The notes beneath the pieces are model-generated. The model saw only the letters and a list, made by a program, of their open reading frames with translations, ran no database searches and had not been told where the DNA came from. From positions 1 through 5,681 of the forward strand of contig CALWBJ010000238.1 of the NCBI GenBank assembly GCA_944376035.1: a stretch of DNA of 5,681 bases. Direction: 5' to 3'. The DNA comes from an uncultured Clostridia bacterium. Lineage in GTDB: Bacteria > Bacillota > Clostridia > Christensenellales > Borkfalkiaceae. The position numbers and the translations under genes are program-made. Every line of letters begins with the position of its first letter. Position 1 is the stretch's first letter. This document shows positions 1-5,681 of the stretch, piece by piece.

Positions 1-51
1 TTCATTGGTACGGTAAATCTTGTTGATTCCAGTCAATTCAATCATATTCAT
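1..51 (-). CDS. ABC transporter ATPase, N-terminal start only (3' end outside window)
   Basis: The minus strand opens a reading frame at 51 giving MNMIELTGINKIYRTNE before the window ends. The pattern M-I-x-L-x-x-I-x-K-x-Y is the usual first beta strand and A-loop region of MacB/LolD-type ABC ATPases, where the aromatic residue (here the Tyr of KIY) stacks on the ATP adenine. Walker A would follow beyond the window. Two starts are possible, ATG at 51 or ATG at 45; the second gives the commoner family opening MIEL. No clear Shine-Dalgarno sequence separates them. It begins 158 nt downstream of permease B2, after a probable terminator, so it likely heads the next transporter cassette. Only 17 codons are visible, so the family call rests on a short motif. 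Confidence 0.7.
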   Translation of the reverse strand, partial: MNMIELTGINKIYRTNE

Positions 52-209
52 AGTCTAATCGTTATTAAGTGATACAAATTCTTGTTTTTCTATTTTCAAT
101 ATCTGATAGTCAAAAGTCGTGCCAAAAACAATTTTCATTGATTATCTGCGTTTTAGCAAAATCAAGGGTGTCCGTTTCCGAACACCCTGTCCGCTTTTAT
201 CGTACGGTT
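52..209. other. Intergenic spacer between two ABC cassettes
   Basis: This 158-nt gap separates the end of permease B2 from the next ATPase start. Its part next to B2 holds the hairpin described separately; the roughly 105 nt before the ATPase start are AT-rich. I looked on the minus strand for the Bacteroides-type promoter (TTTG near -33 and TAnnTTTG near -7). I found TTTG-containing pieces but no pair with correct spacing. A promoter for the next cassette is expected here but cannot be placed from sequence alone. No convincing small gene is visible. Confidence 0.6.
158..188 (-). terminator. Probable Rho-independent terminator after permease B2
   Basis: On the minus strand, AGGGTGTTCG (188-179) can pair with CGGACACCCT (174-165) across a GAAA loop (178-175). 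This gives a 10-bp stem with one G-U wobble, closed by G-C and capped by a GNRA-type tetraloop. The bases that follow are TGATTTTG, a modest T-rich tail. It begins 21 nt past the B2 stop codon and precedes a new ATPase gene, which is where an operon terminator is expected. The weak tail lowers certainty; it might instead be an mRNA 3'-stabilising hairpin. Confidence 0.65.
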
Positions 210-341
210 TCATTCATCGCGCAAAGCATCCGTGGGCGAAATGGCGCTTATCTTCCGGGCAGGAATATAAATGCCGACCAACACTACAACTAATAGAATC
301 AGGTAAATGATGAACGAAACGATAAAGAAGTGTTGCCCGAA
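201..341 (-). repeat. Near-identical 3' block of permease B, copy 2
   Basis: This 141-bp stretch matches 2884-3024 with six mismatches by direct comparison (135/141), including a perfect 80-bp run at 262-341. It covers the last helix and C-terminus of B2, its stop codon and nine bases beyond it. Five of the six differences are silent; the other changes Asp to Glu near the C-terminus. The similarity stops abruptly on both sides. Confidence 0.95.
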
Positions 342-1511
342 ATTGTCAATCCAACAAGGTTGTGTCATGGTATTAATATAGCTGCTTACCTCATGTAGCC
401 CTTCACTAAGACCATATTGCATATATATTATGCATCCTATAAATGTAGCTATAGTTGTCAGTACCGCACCTTCGCCAAGTAGTAGCAGACGGATGTTGTG
501 TGGTGTAGCTCCATACGATAACATCACCCCGATTTCTTCGCGTCGTGTACGTGTCTGTAGCCAGAAAGTACCTATTACACCGAGGCAAAGATTAATGAGG
601 AAGAACATCGCTACACTCAGATTTCGGCGATATAGTGAAGTGCTGCTGTAAAATTCGCTATCCGCAATAAGGTCGTCATACGACTGAAGGTCGCGTGCAT
701 AAAGATTGCCCACCCGCATCTCACGAAGCATCCATGGCTTGAAATCATGAAGGAAGCGTTCCATGCTGACTCCGTCTTTTATACGGACCACAATATGCAT
801 GTCTTCCAGATAATCAAGAATATCAGGATGACTTTCAGGAATGAAAACTGTCGGCAAAGGACGAAGGTCATTGGCGTATTTGAAAGGTTTTACAGTACCC
901 ACAACAGACATATAGATGGTATCTTTTCCCTCTGCTTCCCAACAGCGCTGTCTGTTATAAGTCTTGGTGTGAAACATGCCTTCCAAAGCATCCTCTGTCA
1001 GTATTATATCGGACTCATTATAAGTATAGTCGGAAAGTTGGTTCACTGTCATGCTGCCTTCTCCACGCTTGAAACCGTATGTCTCAAAGAAATCGGTATG
1101 TGGCCAGAAGTAAATATTCATGATGTTGAAATCTGTAGAATCACCTTCTGCTGTCAGAACTGAGCTACTGCTTCCTATTGAGCATGGATATGCGAAAGAA
1201 ACCATAGGAGTGGCATTCTTTACATCCGGATGCTGCCGTGTACGTTCAACAATATTCATGTATGCTTGCATCAGAGAAGCAGAATCTGCGCCTTGGGTAT
1301 CATAGCCTGGGGCTTGTGGCTGGAGCATGGCTACTGACACCATGCATAGCCGATCTGCGTCATAACCAAGTGGACGTTGACGGTCGTATGTAACAACAAT
1401 GACAGGGTCGAATATAATCCACGAAAGTACAGCTACCAATATCAGTTCAGCCATAAGCCAACCGTTGTTACGGCGACGGGACCATAAGTTCTTAAGTATA
1501 AGTTTTAGCAT
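210..1511 (-). CDS. MacB/FtsX-type ABC transporter permease, B type, second copy (B2)
   Basis: This encodes a 433-residue inner-membrane permease of the MacB/LolC/FtsX superfamily. A first helix lies near residues 18-40, then a large extracytoplasmic domain (about 41-295). Three helices follow near 297-318, 345-367 and 395-417. After helix 2 comes the cytoplasmic coupling segment TRTRREEIGVMLSYGA (about 320-335), the counterpart of the E-x-G-I-R-x-x-x-G motif that contacts the ATPase. The C-terminus IPARKISAISPTDALRDE matches the usual MacB ending (P-A-R-x-A-x-x-x-P-x-x-A-L-R). The ATG at 1511 is preferred over the in-frame ATG at 1544, because MLKLILKNLW aligns with MFRLILKTLW of B1, the lengths then agree (433 and 432) and it follows A2 after 4 nt, suggesting translational coupling. 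It is roughly 55-60% identical to B1 by eye, with the extracytoplasmic domain most variable and the last 140 bp nearly identical in DNA. Substrate unknown. Confidence 0.92.
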   Translation of the reverse strand: MLKLILKNLWSRRRNNGWLMAELILVAVLSWIIFDPVIVVTYDRQRPLGYDADRLCMVSVAMLQPQAPGYDTQGADSASLMQAYMNIVERTRQHPDVKNATPMVSFAYPCSIGSSSSVLTAEGDSTDFNIMNIYFWPHTDFFETYGFKRGEGSMTVNQLSDYTYNESDIILTEDALEGMFHTKTYNRQRCWEAEGKDTIYMSVVGTVKPFKYANDLRPLPTVFIPESHPDILDYLEDMHIVVRIKDGVSMERFLHDFKPWMLREMRVGNLYARDLQSYDDLIADSEFYSSTSLYRRNLSVAMFFLINLCLGVIGTFWLQTRTRREEIGVMLSYGATPHNIRLLLLGEGAVLTTIATFIGCIIYMQYGLSEGLHEVSSYINTMTQPCWIDNFGQHFFIVSFIIYLILLVVVLVGIYIPARKISAISPTDALRDE

Positions 1512-1515
1512 AATA

Positions 1516-2835
1516 TTACCTTTTTTCGTAAAGAGAATATACAATAGGTTTACGGAGCGACATCCATGCCGGGAGTAATGCTGACAGAAGGTTCAGCAAA
1601 AGGCAGAGCAGAAAGGCTATGCCAAACACTGTAGGTGCGAAAAGCATTTCGCCGGACACATATAGATTTGCACCTTCAGGAGTGGCTGTCGGCCAGTCGC
1701 TGAGTAGGGTGAAAATCCATTCACGTCCCAGATAGACGGTGGTCCATGCCACTATCAGTCCTATAATGCCGCCTGCTATGGTAAGGAAGAGATTTTCCCA
1801 CATAACCTGTGACAGAAGTGCACCTTTGTTGGCTCCGAATGACTTGCGGACACCCATCTCCGGCAGACGGCTTTCCATACGGCTGGCAATAAGTCCGCTC
1901 AGGTTCAGGGCAGGTACCAACAACAGTACCAATACTACGACTATAAGATATCCTGCCGATTTCCAGAAACTGAATCTGACATCTGATGGAATTTCCTGAA
2001 AAACACTTACAAAATGTGAAGTAGGTTGTTCCCATAAATCTATACTCCAGAAATCATTGTATTCCAGGTTTACACGCCTTGTCAGTTCCTTTATTTCGGC
2101 ACGTAGGGCATCAGCCTGAGCATCATCTTTAACAAGGAAAGTAATGTTATATTGACCACAGTAAGGAAACATTTCGGTGAGTGGTTTCTTATAATTCGGA
2201 ATAACCGAATAGGGAAGATAGACTTGTGCGTACGATTCATTTGTAAGGTAGCTTGCTCCATGGACTACTCCACACACACGATAGTCAATATAGTCAAGTG
2301 TGAACGAACGTCCCACTACTTCCTCTGTGCTTCCGAAAAGTCGTCGGGCAAGGTCATCCGATATGACAGCTGTACGTATGCCGCTTTCCAGATCAGAATC
2401 AGTGAATGGGTTACCATCTACAAAACGCAATGGGTAGATACGGAAGAAAGCAGGATCCACCAGCTTTAATGCCGGGCGAAAATCTCCGCTGCGGTCAGCT
2501 GGCTGGATATATCCGGCTCCAGACATACCACTTCCCAAATGTGCTGAAACCGCTATAACGTTTTTTAGAGTATATATCCATTCTTGTAAGGCTCGATAAC
2601 TTAGGCCTGCATTCAAGTTGGATTTCTCTTTTTCCGAATGAAACAAGGCATTAGTCAAATATAAAGTGTTGCTCCGGTTTTCTTCTGGATACACCGGTGC
2701 CAGCTTTACATAGTAAATCACAGCCATGATAACCGTCATTGCAATGGCAAGGCCTGTTCCTGTAATGTAAAGAGTGCTGAAGAGGCGGTCCTGCCTCGTC
2801 AATTCAATGGCTTGTTTAAAGTATGTTTTTATCAT
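1516..2835 (-). CDS. MacB/FtsX-type ABC transporter permease, A type, second copy (A2)
   Basis: This encodes a 439-residue permease with the MacB_PCD plus FtsX layout. Helix 1 lies near residues 19-46. An extracytoplasmic domain of about 250 residues follows, containing AVISDDLARRLFGS (about 156-169), the typical MacB-domain signature, and VCGVV. Three helices lie near 295-317, 347-367 and 401-423. The coupling segment SRMESRLPEMGVRKSFGA (about 318-335) carries the E-M-G-[IV]-R-K-x-F-G motif expected to bind the ATPase. The ATG at 2835 is chosen because the first 12 residues are identical to A1. The upstream neighbour is not an intact ATPase but a 33-bp ATPase remnant behind B1, so this pair probably depends on the ATPase at the head of the operon. 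Its stop lies 4 nt before B2. It is roughly 55-60% identical to A1 by eye. Substrate unknown. Confidence 0.92.
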   Translation of the reverse strand: MIKTYFKQAIELTRQDRLFSTLYITGTGLAIAMTVIMAVIYYVKLAPVYPEENRSNTLYLTNALFHSEKEKSNLNAGLSYRALQEWIYTLKNVIAVSAHLGSGMSGAGYIQPADRSGDFRPALKLVDPAFFRIYPLRFVDGNPFTDSDLESGIRTAVISDDLARRLFGSTEEVVGRSFTLDYIDYRVCGVVHGASYLTNESYAQVYLPYSVIPNYKKPLTEMFPYCGQYNITFLVKDDAQADALRAEIKELTRRVNLEYNDFWSIDLWEQPTSHFVSVFQEIPSDVRFSFWKSAGYLIVVVLVLLLVPALNLSGLIASRMESRLPEMGVRKSFGANKGALLSQVMWENLFLTIAGGIIGLIVAWTTVYLGREWIFTLLSDWPTATPEGANLYVSGEMLFAPTVFGIAFLLCLLLNLLSALLPAWMSLRKPIVYSLYEKR

Positions 2836-2838
2836 ATA
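2799..2838 (-). repeat. Identical 5' block of permease A, copy 2
   Basis: These 40 bp are identical to 5477-5516. They cover the first 12 codons of permease A (ending in AIEL), one further base of codon 13, and three bases before the start codon. Upstream of the three bases the spacers differ completely, and downstream the two genes diverge at both protein and silent positions. Confidence 0.95.
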
Positions 2839-2839
2839 T

Positions 2840-2855
2840 AAATCTTTAAATCTTT
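2840..2855. repeat. 8-bp direct tandem repeat in the B1-A2 spacer
   Basis: AAATCTTT occurs twice in immediate succession on the plus strand (2840-2847 and 2848-2855), between the ATPase remnant's stop codon and the A2 start. The equivalent 19-nt spacer before A1 has no such repeat. On the mRNA this gives an A/U-rich stretch just before the A2 start, typical of Bacteroidales translation starts that lack a Shine-Dalgarno sequence. It may be simple slippage. Confidence 0.8.
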
Positions 2856-2888
2856 TTATCCTATCTGACGTCCGTCAAAGAAACGTAC
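2856..2888 (-). pseudogene. Remnant of the 3' end of an ABC ATPase gene
   Basis: Read on the minus strand, these 33 bases give VRFFDGRQIG and a stop, exactly the last ten residues and stop of the ATPase at 5533-5681. The two stretches differ at one silent base (TTT for TTC, Phe). No start codon, Walker motifs or rest of the gene accompanies it. It begins 4 nt after the permease B1 stop codon and is joined to B1's downstream sequence through a shared CGTAC (2884-2888). It cannot code for a working ATPase; it marks the join between two permease units, made either by tandem duplication or by loss of an intervening ATPase gene. It is only 33 bp, but exact position, frame, stop codon and distance to the next permease all agree. 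Confidence 0.9.
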
Positions 2889-3024
2889 GGTTTCATTCAT
2901 CACGTAAAGCCTCCGTAGGCGAAATGGCGCTTATTTTCCGGGCGGGAATATAAATGCCGACCAACACTACAACTAATAGAATCAGGTAAATGATGAACGA
3001 AACGATAAAGAAGTGTTGCCCGAA
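2884..3024 (-). repeat. Near-identical 3' block of permease B, copy 1
   Basis: This is the partner of 201-341: 141 bp with six mismatches and a perfect 80-bp run at 2945-3024. Its outer edge (2884-2888, CGTAC) is also the edge of the ATPase remnant, so the block ends at the recombination joint. Confidence 0.95.
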
Positions 3025-4191
3025 GTTATGAACCCAATAAGAATCAGTCGTTTCCATACCTGTCTGTCCTTGAGCCAATCCTTCACTGATAGCATATTGC
3101 AAATAAAACAGACATCCTATCAGGGTAGAAGCTGTAGTAAGCATAATTCCTTCACCCAACAGGAAACGAACAATGTCTCTCCGCGTAGCACCGTAAGATA
3201 ACATAACCCCAACTTCTTCACGACGATTGCGAGTCTGCACCCAAAATGTTCCAGACACACCCAGACACAAATTGATAAGGAAGAACACCGCCATCGCCAC
3301 ATTTCGCTGATAAAGTGTCATCGTTCCCGTATTATACTCGCGTTTGGTTATCAATTGCTGATAAGACTCTACCTTCTGTGCATACAAATTACCGGCACGC
3401 AGTTCACGCACCATCCACGGATGAAACCGGTGCAAGAACCGATCCATGCTAACCCCTTCTTCCAGTCGAACCAATATTTTTACATCATTAGGAAAATAAC
3501 TCAAGTCAATGGAATTCATTGGAACAAAAGTCACAGGTATGGGTTGCCAGTCACTATACATACGGAAAGTACCTGTAGTACCTACTACATTCGTATATAG
3601 TGTATCTTTGCTATTAATTTGCCAAAAGCGGCATCCCTGAGGATTGTCTGTATGAAAGAATGTTTCCAGCGTATTTTCCGAAAGTACCAAGTCACCTTCC
3701 TTGTATGGATAATCTGAAAGTTCTTCCAATGTCATTCCCTTGCCCGGACGAAAGCCATACGTTTCGAAAAACTGTGTATGAGGCAAAAACTCTATGTAAC
3801 GCATCCGACAAGGAATGGTATCTCCCACAGGCATACGTGTCATAATTCCTTGTCCTTGTGAGTTAGGATAAAGCCACCCTAAAATAGGAGTTGCATGTTT
3901 TACCTCTGGATAGTTACGCACTCTCTGTACCAGATTATCGTAAGCCCTTACCAGGGAAGCCGAATCTGTGGCCTGTCTGTCGAACCCGGGAGCATTGGGG
4001 CGGAATACATTCAACGACACCAAACAGAGACGATCGGCATCATACCCCAAAGGAATCATACGGTCATGCGTCACAACCAGTACAGGGTCAAATATCACCC
4101 ATGAGACAATACACACAATAATCAATTCAGCCATTAACCAACCGTAGCGGAGCCGACGGAACCATAATGTCTTAAGAATAAGTCTAAACAT
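2893..4191 (-). CDS. MacB/FtsX-type ABC transporter permease, B type, first copy (B1)
   Basis: This encodes a 432-residue inner-membrane permease. Helix 1 lies near residues 18-40, then an extracytoplasmic domain to about 295, then helices near 297-318, 345-367 and 394-416. The coupling segment TRNRREEVGVMLSYGA (about 320-335) corresponds to the ATPase-contacting motif of MacB-like permeases. The C-terminus IPARKISAISPTEALRDE is the standard family ending. The ATG at 4191 lies 5 nt after the A1 stop, so the two are probably translationally coupled. B-type proteins differ from A-type ones in a short, basic N-terminus, G-V-M-L-S-Y-G-A in place of the I/V-R-K-x-F-G motif, and a different extracytoplasmic domain; this supports an A-B heterodimer rather than a homodimer. 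The gene is intact. The bases after its stop match those after B2 for nine positions and then switch to ATPase-tail sequence. Substrate unknown. Confidence 0.93.
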   Translation of the reverse strand: MFRLILKTLWFRRLRYGWLMAELIIVCIVSWVIFDPVLVVTHDRMIPLGYDADRLCLVSLNVFRPNAPGFDRQATDSASLVRAYDNLVQRVRNYPEVKHATPILGWLYPNSQGQGIMTRMPVGDTIPCRMRYIEFLPHTQFFETYGFRPGKGMTLEELSDYPYKEGDLVLSENTLETFFHTDNPQGCRFWQINSKDTLYTNVVGTTGTFRMYSDWQPIPVTFVPMNSIDLSYFPNDVKILVRLEEGVSMDRFLHRFHPWMVRELRAGNLYAQKVESYQQLITKREYNTGTMTLYQRNVAMAVFFLINLCLGVSGTFWVQTRNRREEVGVMLSYGATRRDIVRFLLGEGIMLTTASTLIGCLFYLQYAISEGLAQGQTGMETTDSYWVHNFGQHFFIVSFIIYLILLVVVLVGIYIPARKISAISPTEALRDE

Positions 4192-4196
4192 AGCTT

Positions 4197-5513
4197 TTAT
4201 CTTTTTTCATAAAGTGAATTCATAATCGGATTACGCAGAGACAACCATGCCGGAATGAGGGCTGAAAGTATGTTCAGTACCAAACAGAACAGTAAGGTTA
4301 TAAGAAAGACAGAAGGGGCAAACAGCATTTCACCTGATACATAGACATCTGTTCCTTCAGGTATCAGCGATGCATAACGATCGAATACACGGAATACCCA
4401 TTCCCGACAGCCATACAAAGCAATCCAAGCTATCGCCATTCCCAGTACTCCACCGGCCAAAGTCAACATGAAATTCTCCCAAAGTACTTGTGAGAGCAGT
4501 TCGTTCCTTCTTCCTCCAAACACCTTGCGAATCCCCATTTCAGGCAAACGGCTTTCCATGCGGCTGGCTATCAGTCCACTCAAGTTCAATGCAGGCACCA
4601 GCAACAGAATTAACAAGATGAACAATAGATAGCGGACTGCTCTCCACCAGTTGCCTTCTCCACCGACTGACATCATCAAAGACGCATGCAGATGGGAAAC
4701 CGGATCTTCATCTATGTTCATTTTTAGACCATCGGCCTCGTGCAACAGATTCTGCTTGCGCACAATCTCGTGAACTTCTTCACACAGGGCCTTACCTTGC
4801 TTTCCGTCTTCCACCAATACCGTCACCTGAAAAGGACCACAATAAGGGACTTCTGGATAAGCTGCATCACGATACCCTTCCATCGTACTATAAGGCACAT
4901 ACAGGTCCGCATACGAGCGGTTTGTCAGATGACTGGCACCACGAACCACTCCGCATACTTGATAGGTCTCGTAATTCAGCAGAAACTGATATCCGACAAC
5001 TCCGTTCTCCTTTCCAAACAGACGACGCGCTAACTTGTCGGTAATAACAGCTTTTCGAATGCCACTTTCCAAATCAGACTGAGCGAAAGGCTGTCCATCG
5101 AAAAAGTGGAAAGCATAAATCCGAAAATAAGCCGGATCGGTTTCTACAATGTTCACCGGGAAATCACCGCTACGGTCGGAAGGCTGAATGTACTTCACAG
5201 CTCCGAAAGTTGAAGCACTCACCTCACGGGCATTTTTCAACGGATAAAACCACTCTTGTAATGCCCTGTACGAGTAAGAATAACTCCACGACTGAAAACG
5301 TCCGTCCTTATTCCGCTCGAAAGACGTTCCCGACAGGTAATACGTATCTCTCCGGTTAACCTCCGGATATATAGGTGCCAATTTTACATAATAGACAACC
5401 GCTACAATCACCGTCATGGCGATAGACAGCCCCGTACCAACTATGTAAAGAGTACTGAATAGGCGGTTCTGACTCATCAATTCAATGGCTTGTTTAAAGT
5501 ATGTTTTTATCAT
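4197..5513 (-). CDS. MacB/FtsX-type ABC transporter permease, A type, first copy (A1)
   Basis: This encodes a 438-residue permease of the MacB/LolC/FtsX fold. Helix 1 lies near residues 19-46. The extracytoplasmic domain (about 47-293) contains AVITDKLARRLFGK (about 155-168), characteristic of the MacB periplasmic core domain, and VCGVV (186-190). Three helices lie near 294-316, 346-366 and 400-422. The coupling segment SRMESRLPEMGIRKVFGG (about 317-334) carries the conserved E-M-G-I-R-K-x-F-G motif that docks on the ATPase. The protein ends ...SLYEKR, as does A2. The ATG at 5513 lies 19 nt after the ATPase stop codon and fits the family N-terminus. As the first permease after the intact ATPase, A1 with B1 is probably the core membrane unit. 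Substrate cannot be told: the fold is shared by lipoprotein-releasing, macrolide/peptide-exporting and cell-division systems. Confidence 0.93.
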   Translation of the reverse strand: MIKTYFKQAIELMSQNRLFSTLYIVGTGLSIAMTVIVAVVYYVKLAPIYPEVNRRDTYYLSGTSFERNKDGRFQSWSYSYSYRALQEWFYPLKNAREVSASTFGAVKYIQPSDRSGDFPVNIVETDPAYFRIYAFHFFDGQPFAQSDLESGIRKAVITDKLARRLFGKENGVVGYQFLLNYETYQVCGVVRGASHLTNRSYADLYVPYSTMEGYRDAAYPEVPYCGPFQVTVLVEDGKQGKALCEEVHEIVRKQNLLHEADGLKMNIDEDPVSHLHASLMMSVGGEGNWWRAVRYLLFILLILLLVPALNLSGLIASRMESRLPEMGIRKVFGGRRNELLSQVLWENFMLTLAGGVLGMAIAWIALYGCREWVFRVFDRYASLIPEGTDVYVSGEMLFAPSVFLITLLFCLVLNILSALIPAWLSLRNPIMNSLYEKR

Positions 5514-5516
5514 ATA
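5477..5516 (-). repeat. Identical 5' block of permease A, copy 1
   Basis: This is the partner of 2799-2838, 40 bp without a mismatch, covering the first 12 codons of A1, one base of codon 13 and three bases upstream of the start codon. Confidence 0.95.
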
Positions 5517-5532
5517 GAAGTTTCTTGGTATT

Positions 5533-5681
5533 TTATCCTATCTGACGTCCGTCGAAGAAACGTACTGTTCTCGAAGTCTGTTTGGCCTGTTCTTCGTTGT
5601 GTGTAACCATCACTATCGTGCGTCCGTCTTCCTTATTGAGCTGATGCAGCAGTTCCATAACTTCAGCACCCATTTTTGAAT
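5533..5681 (-). CDS. ABC transporter ATPase, C-terminal end only (5' end outside window)
   Basis: The minus strand reads ...SKMGAEVMELLHQLNKED, continues with GRTIVMVTHNEEQAKQT and ends in VRFFDGRQIG and a stop, 48 complete codons. VTHN carries the H-loop histidine (codon 5599-5601) that contacts the ATP gamma-phosphate. The leading partial codon (..AT) plus SK fits the D-loop pattern L-D-S-K, so Walker A, Q-loop, signature and Walker B lie just outside the window. The style is that of MacB/LolD ATPases, small cytoplasmic subunits of about 220-240 residues that energise FtsX-type permeases. It heads the visible operon, 19 nt before permease A1, and is the only intact-looking ATPase candidate upstream of the four permeases. 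A copy of its last 33 bp lies at 2856-2888. Confidence 0.93.
   Translation of the reverse strand, partial: SKMGAEVMELLHQLNKEDGRTIVMVTHNEEQAKQTSRTVRFFDGRQIG

Noticed and set aside
33..43. GTCAATTCAAT shared between the downstream ATPase start and the start of permease A2
   Set aside because: Both encode the residues I-E-L-T in unrelated proteins; an 11-bp match with no flanking similarity is most simply coincidence.
52..157. Bacteroides-type promoter before the downstream ATPase
   Set aside because: TTTG-like pieces exist, but I could not find a -7 and -33 pair with acceptable match and spacing, so no feature was called.
201..205. CGTAC/CGTACG as a site-specific recombination (att) site
   Set aside because: Only five bases are common to all three places and no integrase or transposase is in the window; microhomology at a joint explains it without a dedicated enzyme.
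747..1163. Plus-strand open frame of 138 codons inside B2
   Set aside because: It lies opposite a clearly conserved permease gene, and its product shows no domain or membrane pattern of its own; it is a by-product of the real frame.
1512..1544. Upstream in-frame ATG giving B2 an extra 11 residues and overlap with A2
   Set aside because: The extra residues have no counterpart in B1, and the ATG at 1511 gives matching length, matching N-terminus and the same tight spacing as A1-B1.
1..5681. Entirely new defence, mobile or CRISPR-like system
   Set aside because: All coding sequence is accounted for by ABC transporter parts; the repeats are two copies of a permease pair, with no short regularly spaced repeats and no mobile-element genes.

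Overview
The window looks like chromosomal DNA from a member of the Bacteroidales (Bacteroides, Phocaeicola or Prevotella type). This rests on the look of the proteins, the moderate GC content, the lack of clear Shine-Dalgarno sequences before starts, and the habit of these bacteria of stringing MacB/FtsX-type permease genes behind one small ATPase. The genus is an inference; there is no rRNA or marker gene here.

Every gene reads on the minus strand. In transcription order (right to left) they are: the last 48 codons of an ABC-transporter ATPase (5533-5681); permease A1 (4197-5513); permease B1 (2893-4191); a short dead remnant of an ATPase 3' end (2856-2888); permease A2 (1516-2835); permease B2 (210-1511); a hairpin that probably terminates the operon (158-188); and the first 17 codons of another ABC ATPase (1-51). 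Spacers are 19 nt (ATPase to A1), 5 nt (A1-B1), 57 nt (B1-A2, containing the remnant), 4 nt (A2-B2) and 158 nt (B2 to next ATPase). This layout indicates one operon followed by a second, related transport cassette.

All four permeases are about 432-439 residues long with one N-terminal membrane helix, a large extracytoplasmic domain and three C-terminal helices, the MacB/LolC/FtsX fold. A1 and A2 are one paralogous type and B1 and B2 another, so each A-B pair probably forms a heterodimeric membrane unit driven by the shared ATPase. Such systems use ATP to drive mechanical change in the periplasm (lipoprotein release, peptide or drug export, or envelope hydrolase control). No substrate can be assigned, and no membrane-fusion or TolC-like gene lies in the window.

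The most interesting structure is the history written in the DNA. The A-B pair is present as two tandem units of almost equal length (2677 and 2683 nt, boundary to boundary). The junction between them keeps a 33-bp ATPase tail with its stop codon, joined to the end of B1 at a 5-bp microhomology (CGTAC). The gene bodies have diverged strongly, yet the unit ends are nearly identical at DNA level. This points either to deletion of a second ATPase between two older cassettes or to duplication with later sequence exchange at the ends. I found no CRISPR array, tRNA, insertion sequence or evidence of an entirely new type of system.
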